A program made the position numbers and the translations under genes. From assembly GCF_964275005.1 (NCBI RefSeq), contig NC_092685.1, forward strand, positions 34,090,866 through 34,154,865: DNA of 64,000 bases, written 5' to 3'. Origin of the DNA: Diadema setosum (Eukaryota > Echinodermata > Echinoidea > Diadematoida > Diadematidae). Shown one piece after another: positions 44,448 through 56,352 of the stretch. The first letter of the stretch is position 1. Each line of letters starts with the position of its first letter. The notes below the pieces were generated by a model that saw only the letters and a list, made by a program, of their open reading frames with translations, did no database searches and was not told where the DNA came from.

Positions 44448-45475
44448 AAAATCATCCTCAATCATTCTTAGCTACTCCACTCTTGTAAAATATGTCACCT
44501 TTAACATTAGCTTAATATACTTGCCACAAAGTTATTAAAAGTCCCAAGCTCTAATCTTTGCAATGATATATATAACTTGTCCTATTGCATTTCCAAAAAC
44601 CTACCAAACAAATAATACAAATAGCAGGCCATCAGACAAACACAATTTTCACAAATTTTACTTTAAAGTTTGGCATGCACACATGCTTCACAATGACAAC
44701 AAACTTTTGAAAATATTCCCAGATGTTTAAATTCTACCATGAGGCAAGTAAGATATCGACATTTTCATTTCTGAAACAGCACAAAAGTAAATTTTGGCTG
44801 TTTTTCAACTGACTCTTTTATATTTGCAATTTCTGGCAGTTTAATTGTCTGCAACTTTATCAGGGTATCACGGTGATTGGTCACACATGTTTCCTGCATG
44901 CAATTGATATGTTAATTGCCTGTGACATTCACTACTGCTGTGTGGTGACCCTGCATTATTAGTCAGGAACTACATGATCAAGACAGCAGCTGCAAACAAT
45001 TACTCTACATATGTTTTTTTTTTTAATACACTATACAAAATTTCCCCAGGACAAACACACATATACACTCACACAAGAACACACTAAATCACACGTTAAC
45101 CTATGCACACAAACATGTCATCCAGCCCTCCACTTACACTGTGAAATAGTCATTGAATGCCCTCAAATGTGGAACTTTTCCTTTGCTTTTTGTTTGTTGT
45201 AACATAAATCTGAATGTGCAACCAAATGCCCATACATTTTGAGAGAAGATGAGAATCACAAGTTCTTACACCCATGCACCCAACCTGTTTACCCCTGAAC
45301 ACATGGGCCCACTTCAAATGAACCCATGTCATGATATTGCAACAATCCAGTTGTTGAGATATTTATAGCTGGATGATATCCAAAAATTACCAACATTTGA
45401 AAGAATGTGAAGGCACCTTGAGACAATTGTGATATTATCTGACCTGCTTACACATATCAAACAAATTTTCTTGGA
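44448..45475. other. Region downstream of the candidate host exon
   Basis: If the minus-strand exon at 45476-46002 is real, its 3' untranslated region would fall here. I did not find a convincing AATAAA in minus orientation close to the stop. 45045-45130 is CACA-rich. No other gene is supported. Confidence 0.35.
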
Positions 45476-46002
45476 TCACTTAGACAGACCAGATCTGTGT
45501 CGAAGCCCTGATGCACAGCTGGAGTGCTCACCACATTCTGATTCTGCCTCTCGAGTGCTGGCAGTGACATTTCTGCCTTGATCTTCCTTCTCATGATCTG
45601 GATCTCCTATCCTTACCTCTAATTTCTCATCTGGCTTCTCCAGTTTAGTTACAGGTTCCTCACTTTCTTCACTTGTGGAGCTCTGTAATGACTCTGATAG
45701 GCTTCCCTCCCCCTTCAGTGTTTCAACTTTCAAACTTCTGTCCTGGTTGGAGTCACTATTGTCACTGCTGACCCCTGAACTTTGACCCTCAGGGCTTGTC
45801 TGTTCCATAACCACTGTTCTGTCCTCCTGTGACCTTGATGCATGCCTTCGTACAATCCTATGAGGACTCTGGGAATGGGAGGCATAGTGTTGCTGAGAGG
45901 TCCCTGGTGCACGAGAAGGAGGAGAGGAGGCTTGGGTATGTTGGAGGTCATTGTCATGTGGGTCGATGATGGTCACATGGGGAGGACGGTTTCGAAATAA
46001 GG
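45476..46002 (-). CDS. Probable terminal coding exon of an unrecognised host gene
   Basis: On the minus strand a pyrimidine-rich stretch ending TCATCTGTTACAG (a good splice acceptor) meets an open frame at 46002. It opens LFRNRPPHVTIIDPHDND, continues for about 170 residues and stops at TGA (45476-45478). The protein is hydrophilic: Ser, Glu, Gln and Asp-rich, with QSSGVSSDNSDSNQDRS and STSEESEEPVTKLEKPDEK, and has no membrane segment or cysteine motif. That suggests a disordered, acidic C-terminal tail. No ATG opens the frame, fitting an internal or terminal exon; two bases after the acceptor complete a codon begun upstream. Unlike nearby frames it does not overlap a repeat. The protein family is not recognised; upstream exons were not found and may lie beyond the SINE cluster or outside the window. 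Confidence 0.55.
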
Positions 46003-46055
46003 CTGTAACAGATGAGGAAAAATTTAAAGAATTAAATTGTGAACAAGAACTGCAG

Positions 46056-46229
46056 CTTGCAACTGATTGACAAATTGCCCTACATCGACGTAAAGAAGCA
46101 CTGAATTGATCAGTGTCTTAGTCGTAGCCATGATAAAAAAATCATGGGCGTATTTACGTACTCGAGCGGGATTCGAACCCACGACCTCCTGATCTAGGGA
46201 CAGGCATCATCTCCATTAGACCACAAAGC
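46056..46229 (-). mobile_element. tRNA-derived SINE, copy A
   Basis: The minus strand has an A box TGGTCTAATGG (about 46213-46223) and a perfect B box GGTTCGAATCC (46169-46179) in a tRNA-like head. A tRNA-unrelated body follows, ending near TAGGGCAATTTGTCAATC. The head cannot form a complete functional tRNA with a paired acceptor stem, so it is a SINE head. Confidence 0.75.
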
Positions 46230-46330
46230 TTCTGCCCGGCATCAAGTGTTGGTTCTAATCCTTATGGCATGCAGTCAGTACTGCGTAATTATTCAAATTA
46301 ATGACATTTTTCCGTCTAGGTGTTTTGCAT

Positions 46331-46500
46331 TGCAACTGATTGACAATTGCCCTACATCAACGTAAATGCACACTGAATTGATCAGTGTTTTAGTAGTAGC
46401 CATGATAAAAAATCATGGAGGTACATACCCGAGCAGGATTCGAACCTACAACCTCCTGATCACCAGACAGGCAACATTTCCACTAGACCACCGAGCTTCT
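46331..46500 (-). mobile_element. tRNA-derived SINE, copy B
   Basis: The same head and body as copy A, with B box complement GGATTCGAACC at 46436-46446. The sequence just upstream of the head (CTTCTGCCC, AGCAAGTGTTTGTTCTAATC) is also shared with copy A, so the unit may be longer than the head plus body. Confidence 0.75.
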
Positions 46501-46551
46501 GCCCAGCAGCAAGTGTTTGTTCTAATCCTTATTGCATGCAGTGGGTACTGC

Positions 46552-46722
46552 TGGTGGTCCACTGGTGATGACACCTGTCTGGAGATCAAGAGGTTGTAGG
46601 TTCGAAACCTGCTCGAGTACGTATGCCCATGACTTCTGTAATCATGGTTACTACTGAAACAGTTATCAATTCAGTGCTTATTTACGTTGATGTAGGGCAA
46701 TTTGTCAATCAATTGCAAACTT
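46552..46722 (+). mobile_element. tRNA-derived SINE, copy C, opposite strand
   Basis: The plus strand carries B box GGTTCGAAACC (46599-46609) and the body ending GATGTAGGGCAATTTGTC. It lies head to head with copy B, about 50 bp apart, so a transcript across both would fold into a long hairpin. Confidence 0.7.
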
Positions 46723-47214
46723 AATGTCTCCTGATAGAAGACAAATTAATTTCTGGTTTACCCATGCTTGAAATGGAATTTAAATTGATAACTAAGTCTA
46801 CCAACTCTCACCAGGGATAATTTCGTCAGTACTACACAGTGCCTGCTAAATGTATTGGACACGATATTCTTTAGCCATTAGCGTATAGGTAATCAGACAA
46901 CTTGTGGGAAGGAAGATACATATCTTCTATAAAGGGATTGTCTCTCATGGAAGAAGGGTTGAACCTAAAGTGTAATCACAAAGTGAGGAACATCCTAATG
47001 AACACAGAAATAGTGAGAAATATATGCAAGAAACAGAAATGGTCATTTTTCTATCACCCTCGAAAATGTATGACTTTGATAAATTTGTTACGTTAAAATT
47101 ATTTTGAAAATTTGTTAATCATAGAATGCAATAAGGTCCATTATGGTGAAGGTTCATGAACCCGAAAATTGAAAAAATTTATTCCGAAGGTTCATGAATT
47201 CAAAAAATAAAATT
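46723..47214. other. Spacer, no supported gene
   Basis: 47100-47210 has two GGTTCATGAA words and short repeats. The 64-codon plus-strand frame at 46902-47096 has no recognisable domain and no splice context, and is not called. Confidence 0.3.
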
Positions 47215-47645
47215 AGAGAAGCACTCTCGAGAGCACAGACCTCTGCCAAGCAGCTCATTGACGCCACTAATCTTGTTCTTCCATATGTATGCGTGCTTAA
47301 AGTCACACGATTTCCCAATATAGAAGCCTTTTGTCACATCATAAACTTCCAGCTGTACGATGGCCTCGCCCTAGCAGAAACAAGAGCATGCAATTTGGTG
47401 CACGTATAATGCGCAGCTTGAACTCCTAAGTTCATCAGCCCGACCTGCCAAAATATCGAAAATCCTTCTTAAAATCTGCAGAAATTGCCGCATCACTACC
47501 AAAATTTAATCATCTGTTACTTGTGTCATTCTCAACCTTCCTTGTAAGTTTCTTCCAAATCTGTTCGCAACCTTTCGAGTTATTCTGCACACAGATAAAC
47601 CAACAAACACCGAAGAAAACAAAACCTCCTCCTGTAGTGGAGGTA
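47215..47645 (+). mobile_element. Family 4 hairpin-ended element
   Basis: It starts with ACTCTCGAGAGCACAGACCT, which contains the palindrome CTCGAG, followed by CTGCCAAGC. It ends ACCTCC...GGAGGT, a hairpin at about 47625-47643. The phrase ATCACTACCAAAATTTAATC matches 33290. The element is short, with a single core and no internal tandem array. It is non-coding; the open frame over it follows the repeat itself. Confidence 0.5.
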
Positions 47646-47869
47646 ATAAGACCTACACCTTATTCCGTATATTTGTTAATACCTGTATATCTATACACAA
47701 CTGCTCAAAACGCATGTTAAAAGGTAACACAAATGTGATACTAAGCTTTAATGTAATACTGAGTTTAAGCTTTGGGAAGGCCATGGTTCTTTATAGGTTA
47801 TATAGTGTTAGGAAGTGACAGAGTATGAGAAATATAATAAGTATATCATAAACAATTGGTAAATCCTAC

Positions 47870-48068
47870 GGCCCGATATTCTCAAAGGTGGAATAACTTT
47901 ATTACACCGCTTATTCTGCCGATTTATTACGCCTCTTATGTAAATTAGGCCCTCGTGACGTAAAATGACGCGATTTATTCCCCGGAATCTATTCTCAAAG
48001 GTGTAATAACTTATTCCCCGGAATAACTATTCCGTGGAATAGTTATTCCAGCTTTGAGAATTCGGGCC
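47870..48068. mobile_element. 199-bp MITE
   Basis: The ends are GGCCCGATATTCTCAAAG and CTTTGAGAATTCGGGCC, inverted with minor differences. Inside, GGAATAAC words recur and a 28-bp near-palindrome around CCGGAATAACTATTCCGTGG marks the centre of the right half. No coding frame; the target duplication is unclear. Confidence 0.75.
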
Positions 48069-48926
48069 AATGTGAAAATTCAGGGCTTGCAGTGCTTGTT
48101 GCTCATATGTACAGTACCGTATGTACAGCATGGAAAAGTGTGACATGCAATAGTTCTTGCGGATGCAGCTGTTTTATCAGGCATGTGCCTAATATGGGTG
48201 AACGGTAAGATAGACTTGTGGGTGGAAATGTTGCCATTTTGACTGAGTGAGGACAATAGATTTACGCAACTATAGAATCCTTATATTTGAAAATAATTTC
48301 TTTTTTGTTTTACATATCATAAATATGTCCCAGTTAATGATAGAGAAACATTTATACAATTGTTATCATATTATAGAAAAATAATAGAGGTTATATTCAT
48401 AGCCTGGCAAAAATAGTCAATACTTGAATTGATCGCAATCGTGACGTAAAATGACGCGATTTATTCCCCGGAATCTATTCTCAAAGGTGTAATAACTTAT
48501 TCCCCGGAATAACTATTCCGTGGAATAGTTATTCCAGCTTTGAGAATTCGGGCCAATGTGAAAATTCAGGGCTTGCAGTGCTTGTTGCTCATATGTACAG
48601 TACCGTATGTACAGCATGGAAAAGTGTGACATGCAATAGTTCTTGCGGATGCAGCTGTTTTATCAGGCATGTGCCTAATATGGGTGAACGGTAAGATAGA
48701 CTTGTGGGTGGAAATGTTGCCATTTTGACTGAGTGAGGACAATAGATTTACGCAACTATAGAATCCTTATATTTGAAAATAATTTCTTTTTTGTTTTACA
48801 TATCATAAATATGTCCCAGTTAATGATAGAGAAACATTTATACAATTGTTATCATATTATAGAAAAATAATAGAGGTTATATTCATAGCCTGGCAAAAAT
48901 AGTCAATACTTGAATTGATCGCAATC
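47955..48926 (+). repeat. 486-bp exact tandem duplication
   Basis: 47955-48440 and 48441-48926 appear identical on reading, both starting GTGACGTAAAATGACGCG and ending GATCGCAATC. The first boundary falls inside the 199-bp MITE, so the second copy holds only the right part of that MITE. Identity over 486 bp means a very recent event, or an assembly artefact. Confidence 0.9.
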
Positions 48927-49219
48927 AAACTGAAAACAACATGATGGGAATTCAAAATGTTACAGAGGTAGCTGGGACAGAACAGCTTCGAAATCAGTCT
49001 TTGGTGCATTGGTTTATGTGTGCTGCAATGTTACCTTTGTGTGCATACAATTGATGGTTTATAGTACATGCAAAGAACACAATCTCGGCAGACGAGTTAC
49101 TATCAAGAATTCGCTCAATTGACTTTCTTATGCCCTTTTTAAAAAAACTTCGCATACAGAATGGGCAGCCTCTGGTCCTTATTAGGTATTGGCACTTGCT
49201 TATAAAGCATCCTGTTTAA
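48927..49219. other. Spacer, no gene
   Basis: Ordinary AT-rich sequence between the duplication and the TTAA MITE. No feature is recognised. Confidence 0.4.
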
Positions 49220-50260
49220 AGGCATAATTTATCATTTGCAGTTGAATTAAAACCCAGCATTAATGCTTTAGAATAGTTCCAAAATGTGAGTTTGAGCTAG
49301 AAACAACCAATGTAAAAATTTGAATAAATATAATTAATCTTAAGTATTGTTAAATACACAAAATGTGAACAATGGTTATAATAAAAATGTTTCTAGACTA
49401 AACCATCTGCTGTTACAGTTTATTGAGAAAAATAGTGATATCTCCTTATATTTAAGGTTCTATTGCAAAAATCTTCTATGGTAGGATGTTTTGTGATACA
49501 ACTGACCTACACATATGCATCAAATGTGATATCTTGAACATCCTGTATTATAATCGCGTAAGGATCGGCCTCATGCCTTCCCGTGCTTTTTTTGTGCGGC
49601 TATCTCCTTCGAAGCTGAAATCCACAGAATTCTTCACTAAATATATATGGTCAGAACAGCTGTCAGTGTACATATGATCTGAGACTTGCAGGATTTTACT
49701 CGATGATTCACCTGCATGCTCCGCATGGATACTGTATACAGCAACATTATATGAAAATGTACACACGGGAGGCATGAGACGACTCCACGTGTCACACGTG
49801 GGACATATGGACGAATCAACTTTTTCTCTGGAAGTTTGTCGAGCTCTCTCTTCCTCACCCTCTCTCACACTCTATTTATATCCTGTACAACTAAGCAGTG
49901 GAATACTTAGCGTACTTCCAGTGGCAATTCTATGAAGCATAAACACACACACAAACAGCACAATTTTTAATGAAGACAAACAGATATGAAATATATAAAA
50001 AATGAAGTAAAAAAATACAACACAGTCTGAGTCAGATGAACGGGAGGTTTGATGAAAAGTCTGATTTATAGACACATGTTCTCGAGGAAATTAAAGAACA
50101 TCAGAAAGAAAGAGAGAGAGAGAGAGAGAGGAAAAATGATAAATGATCCATCAAATGCATTTCAGGAACAAGTCATAACCCTCAGATGAGATTGTCATCG
50201 GGTGGAAGGGGCACAGACGGGTTTTTCAAATAAAAACGTGGGAAAGGAAATATAAACAAG

Positions 50261-50930
50261 AGACCCGCGGGTCTAGCGCTCACCTGAGTATCGCAAGTTC
50301 ATCTTTCACGCAGTCACTAATCTAAATTATTCACAGCTCTACTAAAATTTGACCAGGCTTCTCAAGTAGAAGATGAAAATGTACAATAAGGGCCGAAATT
50401 TTTAAAGATTCCTTAATTTGGGGGGATTGGGGGCCCCCTGGGGCCCTCTGGGTGGGGCATGGTGCCCCTAGGGATGCTACCTGCCAAGTTTGGTGAAAAT
50501 GGGTCATGAGGTTCTCAAGAAGAAGATGAAAATGTACAATTTAGGCCCCATTAAGACCCCTCCCCTGGGTCCCAAGGGGGGCACCCCTGATTCTGCCATG
50601 AACAAACTTGAAACTACAGTCATCAATGTACTAACTCATAGTATTAACTTAGCTCTATCACTTCTGGTTCTAGAGAAGAAGACTTTTACAGATTCCTTAA
50701 TTTTGGGGGGTTTGGGCCCCCCTGGGGGCCCCTGGGTGGGGCATGGTACCCATTTTAACAAATTGAGTTCCTAACCCCCTAGGGATGCTACCTGCCAAGT
50801 TTGATGAAAATCGGTCTTGGGGTTTTCAAGAAGAAGATGAAAATGTAAAAAGTTTATGCATGATGCACGACGGACGCCGGACGAAGGACGATCGCAATAG
50901 CTCACTTGAGCCTTTGGCTCAGGTGGGCTA
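50261..50930 (+). mobile_element. Family 2 element, complete copy 1
   Basis: It opens with the palindrome AGACCCGCGGGTCT and GCGCTCACCTGAGTATCGC. It closes with the hairpin AGCTCACTTGAGCC / GGCTCAGGTGGGCT (50899-50929), whose outer strand mirrors the 5' CTCACCTGAG. Two cores of about 280 bp lie between, each with CCTTAATT, a GGGCCCC block, GGGATGCTACCTGCCAAGTT and AGAAGATGAAAATGT. A GACGGACGCCGGACG run precedes the 3' hairpin. It is non-coding and inserted in the Helitron-like array. Confidence 0.75.
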
Positions 50931-52049
50931 AAAAAATATGAGGCCCTCAGACCCATGGATTTCCACAGGTGCTGCTAGTCTTATACAGCAAAAGGCGAAA
51001 TTGTTGTTGTTGTCGGGGCCTTATGTATTTCCTGTTTTATTCTGGCATTGCTGGTTTGTCTATCTCCTCCCAAGCCGTCGGCTCAGGCCCCCGAGACCGG
51101 TGCCGTTGGCAGCGGGAGGGTCTCTTACATGCCTTCGACTGGGTTTCGTCCGCGCTCCGCCTCCGTGTCGACGTCGAGGACGAAAAAGAAAAATTAATTA
51201 GATAGATGCATAATGCAGTTTTGTGCGTGACGACAGAGCCGAGCGTTTAAATATTCACTGATCCTGCGTTGGACTTCTACTTTCTCGATCGTCCATCTTT
51301 TAGCTTGCAGAGACAGTGGGGATACTAAAGATGATGGCGTGCAGCGAAATCTCTGTCATCTTCTGGCGGACACGCATGCACGCACACAATGTACTCTCGG
51401 GTACGGCATGCCAGTGTGTGGCCTGCGCCTGTGTATGTATTGACGATGGTTACATGAAACACTATCTGCGTGCACGTGATATGGACACTCATTATGGTAT
51501 AATACACGGCGCGGTCCAAGTACAAGGGCATTTACGTACAGCGACGTTGGCGTGCCCAAATGAAAACAACGAATGCTGTTATTTTATTGTATTTTGCACA
51601 ACTGCAGGATGCTATGCAGCTCAGGTACGTCATTTAGTTTACTCTCAAGTCGGGTATCATCGTACTCAGACTGTTCAGGACGGCTAAATATCCACTTAAA
51701 TTTTGTCCTTGCCGATCGTACCCTTCCATATCAGAGTACACGCGCCACTATTCATTTGTTACTGCATGGCTGCTGTAAGCATGAATATTCATGAGACGAG
51801 CGGACGCGGGGGAAACCCTCGCTTTGCTGACCGCCAATTTTTGAAGTTACAAGTGGACATCAAATGTGTGGTTCTATGGTGCATCAAACCAAGTTTTGGT
51901 GATAAAAATGAAAAAGAGGGAGCAAATGACGACAAAAATATTCTTCTTTCTCCCATAACGTGGGAAAAGAAATATTAAAGAAAAAATACGAGGCCCTGAG
52001 ACCCATGGATTCCCACGGGTGCCTACTTATTAAACCTAATGACTATGAT

Positions 52050-53350
52050 CTCCCCCTCCCCAAATATAACAATGATGATTATAATGATAATATCATAATA
52101 ATAATAATAATAATAATAGTGATAGTTATAATACTAATAATAACAAGAATGATGATAATAATGATGATAATGTACAGTCTGAAGCAGAAGAAGAAGGACA
52201 TTGATGATTATGATAATAATGATAATAAAAATGTACAGTCTGGCGAAGCAGATAAACGGGTGGATCTATGATCCACATCAAACCAAGGTTTGGTGATAAA
52301 AACAGAAAGAAGAGAGCAAACGAAGACGAAAAAAAATTTGATTTCTCTCAGCACAATAGTAACAAAAACACTAGGGGTCTATATATGAAGTAGTCCTACT
52401 CAGCACAAGAATATGTATGTTAGTGCAGTGAAGCAGTTTTGGACAGTTTGCCCAGGACTGTCTTCAGAAAAGCTTTTCATCAAGAGCAGAAAATTGGGGG
52501 AAACAGATTTTTACAATTCTTAACAAATTAACATTTCCGCCTCCCTTGGTTGATCATCCCTTTATTATGACTCTACTCTCTCCTCTCCCCTAAATAATAA
52601 TAATAATAATGTTAGTAATAATAATAATGATAATAACAATAACAATAATACACTGAAATAACAATAATAATACGATAGGCCAATGCAAATGAATGGGGAG
52701 GGGGTGCTATGATCCATAACTTAAGAGTGGGCGGAAGAGACACAAACAGGTACTGGATTGTTTTGATGTTGAAAATGAAATAGCAATGATAATGAAACTA
52801 TTTGAAACGTCTATCAGTTGTAGAGTAACCTTGACATGACGGAAAAAAAGATATTCACTATCCTTGACCGATAAACATTTTTCCTTAATTCCCTTGATTC
52901 ATCCCCATGTCAATGAATAATATAAAATAATGATAAAACCGAATGACTATGATCTCCCCTCCCACAAAATAACAATAACAATAACAATAACAACAATAAT
53001 AAAATTGATAATGCTAATTATTATGATAATAAAAACAATGAACAGTATCAATGAGATAAACGGGTGGTTCTACATCCATCAAACCAAGTTTTGATTATGA
53101 AAACAGAAATGAGGGAGCAAATGAAGACGAAAATATTCTTTGTGTATTTCTTCTCTCATAACGTGGTTGAAAAAATATCAAAGGAAAAATACGAAGCTCT
53201 GAGACCCGTGGACTCCCACGGGTGCCTAATCCATATAAAACCTAATGACTATGATCCCCCTCCACAAATAACAATAATAATTACAATAGCAATATAACAA
53301 TAGGGGCCTAATGAGAATAATAATATGATAATAATAATGATGATGTATAT
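52050..53350 (+). repeat. AAT/ATG microsatellites and repeated 3' modules
   Basis: Long imperfect AATAATGAT tracts lie at 52070-52170, 52590-52670, 52970-53045 and 53260-53345. Between them a module of about 150 bp (CATCAAACCAAGTTTTGGTG to ATAACGTGGGAAAAGAAAT) is repeated at 51875, 52275, 53080 and 53385, mostly followed by the ACCCGTGGA hairpin. The 3' end of the Helitron-like unit has been multiplied together with its microsatellite. Confidence 0.7.
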
Positions 53351-56300
53351 AGTCTGAAGCAGATAAACGGATGGTTCTATGATCTATCAAACCAAGTTTT
53401 GGTGATTAAAAACAAAAAGGAGGGAGCAATTTAAGGCGATCAAAAATATTATATTTTTCTCTCATAACGTGGGAAAAGAAATAGGAATGAAAAAAAAAAA
53501 ATGCTAGGCCTTGAGACCAGCCATGGATTCCCTCGGGTGCCTGCATGGATGCAAGAGCAGGGGGTATAATTAATATCAACGTCATAGTGTCAATAGTATC
53601 TCCCCATTCCGACGGGAAGAATCTGTGGGCAGAACTTCCGGAGAATTTCATAAGCGTTTTTGGTAATTTTTCCCTGAATGTTCGTTTCTGGTTTTTGTTT
53701 GTTTTGTTTTTTTGTTCTGCGGGGGTGGAAATGTGTGTGTGTGTGTGTGTGTGGGGGGGGGGGGTGGTGGTCATGGGTAGAAGAGATCGAGCACAAGTAA
53801 CGAAAGAATGAGAAAAATTTCATTTTTATTTCATCAATAAAAATGTGCAAAATCGTATCTATGAGAAAAAAAAAAAACCCTCATACCCGTGGATTTCCAC
53901 GGGTGCAGCTAGTCTATATTATAATCGTGTAAGGATTGGCCCCATGACTTCCCGTGCTTTTTTTTTTGTGCGGCTATCTCCTCCAAAGCTGTCGGCTCCG
54001 CGCCCCCCCGAGACCGGTGCCGTCAGCAGCGGGAGGGTCTCTTCTATTCCGTCGACCGGGTTTCGTCCACGCTCCGCCTCCGTGTCGATGTCGAGAGCGG
54101 CACAAAAAACAAAGAAAAACAAAAACATGCAGCAATTGCGCTGGACCCCTGCTTCAGTGGGATAATAGGGTGCAGCGAAAGCTCTAGATCATCTTTCGTG
54201 ATCACCCAGCTGATTGTTCGCAGAGAGCGTACGCATGACAATACATTGTATACACGGGAGCTTGCCTATTTCGCCATTGGCGATAGGCCATATGCGTGGA
54301 GTTCTGTTGTGTTGTCTCTCCCTCGCCCAGCTGATCGTTCACGGAGACAATGGATTATACACGCACCATGCATGGGTACGGGCAAAGAAATTATCGCGTA
54401 GAGTGGCCTGTTGAAGGGGCATAGTCCCAGTAGTGTAGAGGGCGCTGTTGATGATACTGCCGATCACTGTTAGCATTGATACGAAGATTACCGAAGTTGA
54501 GCTGTCATCAAGAGTAAAGTGCGTAGCTGTTGCTACGTAACGTTGCCTTCGTTGTCTTCTCTGCGCATCGCGCAGTCTGTAGTAATGCCAGGGTGCGTGC
54601 ATTTGTGCTTGTTATTATGACATCACAAAAAAAGTTTGCTAAAGCTGTCATCCCCCTCAACCGAATCATGAGCCGAACTGTGATCCGACCACTGACCATG
54701 AATACCGTATTTTATTTCGGACAACCTCTGCACCTAAGGTGATTCATTGAGTTTACTCTCATATCAGATGTCATTGTACACAGACTGCTGTATGGCTATG
54801 TGATTATAATGTGTTTCCCTTTCATAAAATGGATCGATTGCAATAATGATCACGCCGCTGCATAATCCGAAGAGACGACTCCATCAGTGTACACAATATA
54901 TTGTAAGCCCTATTGCTGCGTACTGTATGTGAACGAGCAGCCTGGGTCAGCCGATGAGAAAGTTGCTGTATATTGGACATGAATTGCGAATCTAAGCGTT
55001 GGTATTTTATCAAATTTTACACAAATCCACATAATTCTTTGCTAAATATATAAGGATGCTGTAGTGACGAGCATTACAATCGTGGTGTTGGTCAGTACAG
55101 CTGTCTGTGTACGCATGATCTGAGACTTGCAAGATTTTACTCGGTGATTCGCCTGCGTGCTCTGGATGGATACTGTATACAGTAAACATTGTACAAATAC
55201 GTACACACAGGAGGTGTGAGAAGACTTCATGTATCACACGTCGGGCATGTGTCATGGAGGAATTAACTTTCTTTTTTCTTCCCTTCGCTAAAATGATTAT
55301 TCCTCCCTATAAAATACTTTTTTCTTTTTTGTGTGTTGTTGTTTTTTATGCACATCCAAACCCTCTCCGCCCTATTCCTCCACATAAAGGGTGTAAAACA
55401 GAAAAAAAAAAAATAATACAAAACAAAACACGTAAAATAAGGAAACATAAAAAAAAAAAAATAAATAAAAATTATCTGAAGTCAAAAAAAAAACAAAAAA
55501 AAAACAGCGACAGTCTGAGTCAGATTGTCAGGTCATTTTCTGTTTTCTTTCTCTCGAAAGGGGGAAAAACAATGCTATCAGAAAAAAAAAACAAAGACAA
55601 AGAAATAGGACAGAAAACATTCTCTGGAAATTTGTCCAGTTCTCTCTTCCTCTCCATCTCTCACCCTCTCTCACACTCTATCTATATCCTGTACAACTAA
55701 GCAGTGGAATAGTTAGCGTACTTCCAGTGACAATTCTATAAACACACACACAAACACTACAATTTTTGATGAAAACAAATACGAAATATCTAAAAATGAA
55801 GTAAAAAAATACAACAAAAGACTGAAACACATGAACGGGTGGTTTAATGAAAAGTTTGATTTTGTCTATATAGACACATGTTCTTGAGAGGGAATTAAAA
55901 AACATCAGATAGAAAGAGGGAGAGAGAGAGAGAGAGAGAGGAAAAACGATGAATGATCCATCCAATGCATTTCAGGAACAAGTCATAATCCTCAGATGAG
56001 ATTGTCATCGGGTGGAAGGGGCACAGACGGGTTTTTTCAAATAAAAACGTGGGAAAAGAAATATAAATGATATAACTTATTTGCATTTTTTTAATGAACC
56101 GAAAAGGTGTCTGTGTGTGTGTGTGTGTGTTTATGTGTGTGTAATGATCGATCAAACAAGTATATCAACATTAGGAACGGTCGACAACTCACTTAATTAG
56201 ATGGGATTGTGTTGGGTGGGAGAATCATTAAAAAAAAATGAAAATGTGGTAAAAGAAGTATGAATCATGACATACAATGTAAACTACTTTCAAGCTTTCG

Positions 56301-56352
56301 AATGAATAGAAAAGATGTGTGTCTGAAAAAAAAGTTCTTTCTTTTTAACAGG

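Noticed and set aside
45730-45957. A second minus-strand frame overlapping the candidate host exon
   Set aside because: It is a shadow in another frame, shorter and without the acceptor-continuous start.
46161-46229. Functional tRNA gene
   Set aside because: It has A and B boxes but lacks a paired acceptor stem, and the same head plus body recurs three times within 700 bp: a SINE.
51316-51794. Overlapping frames up to 123 codons as genes
   Set aside because: They lie inside the Helitron-like array and show no domain; reading through a repeat body explains them.
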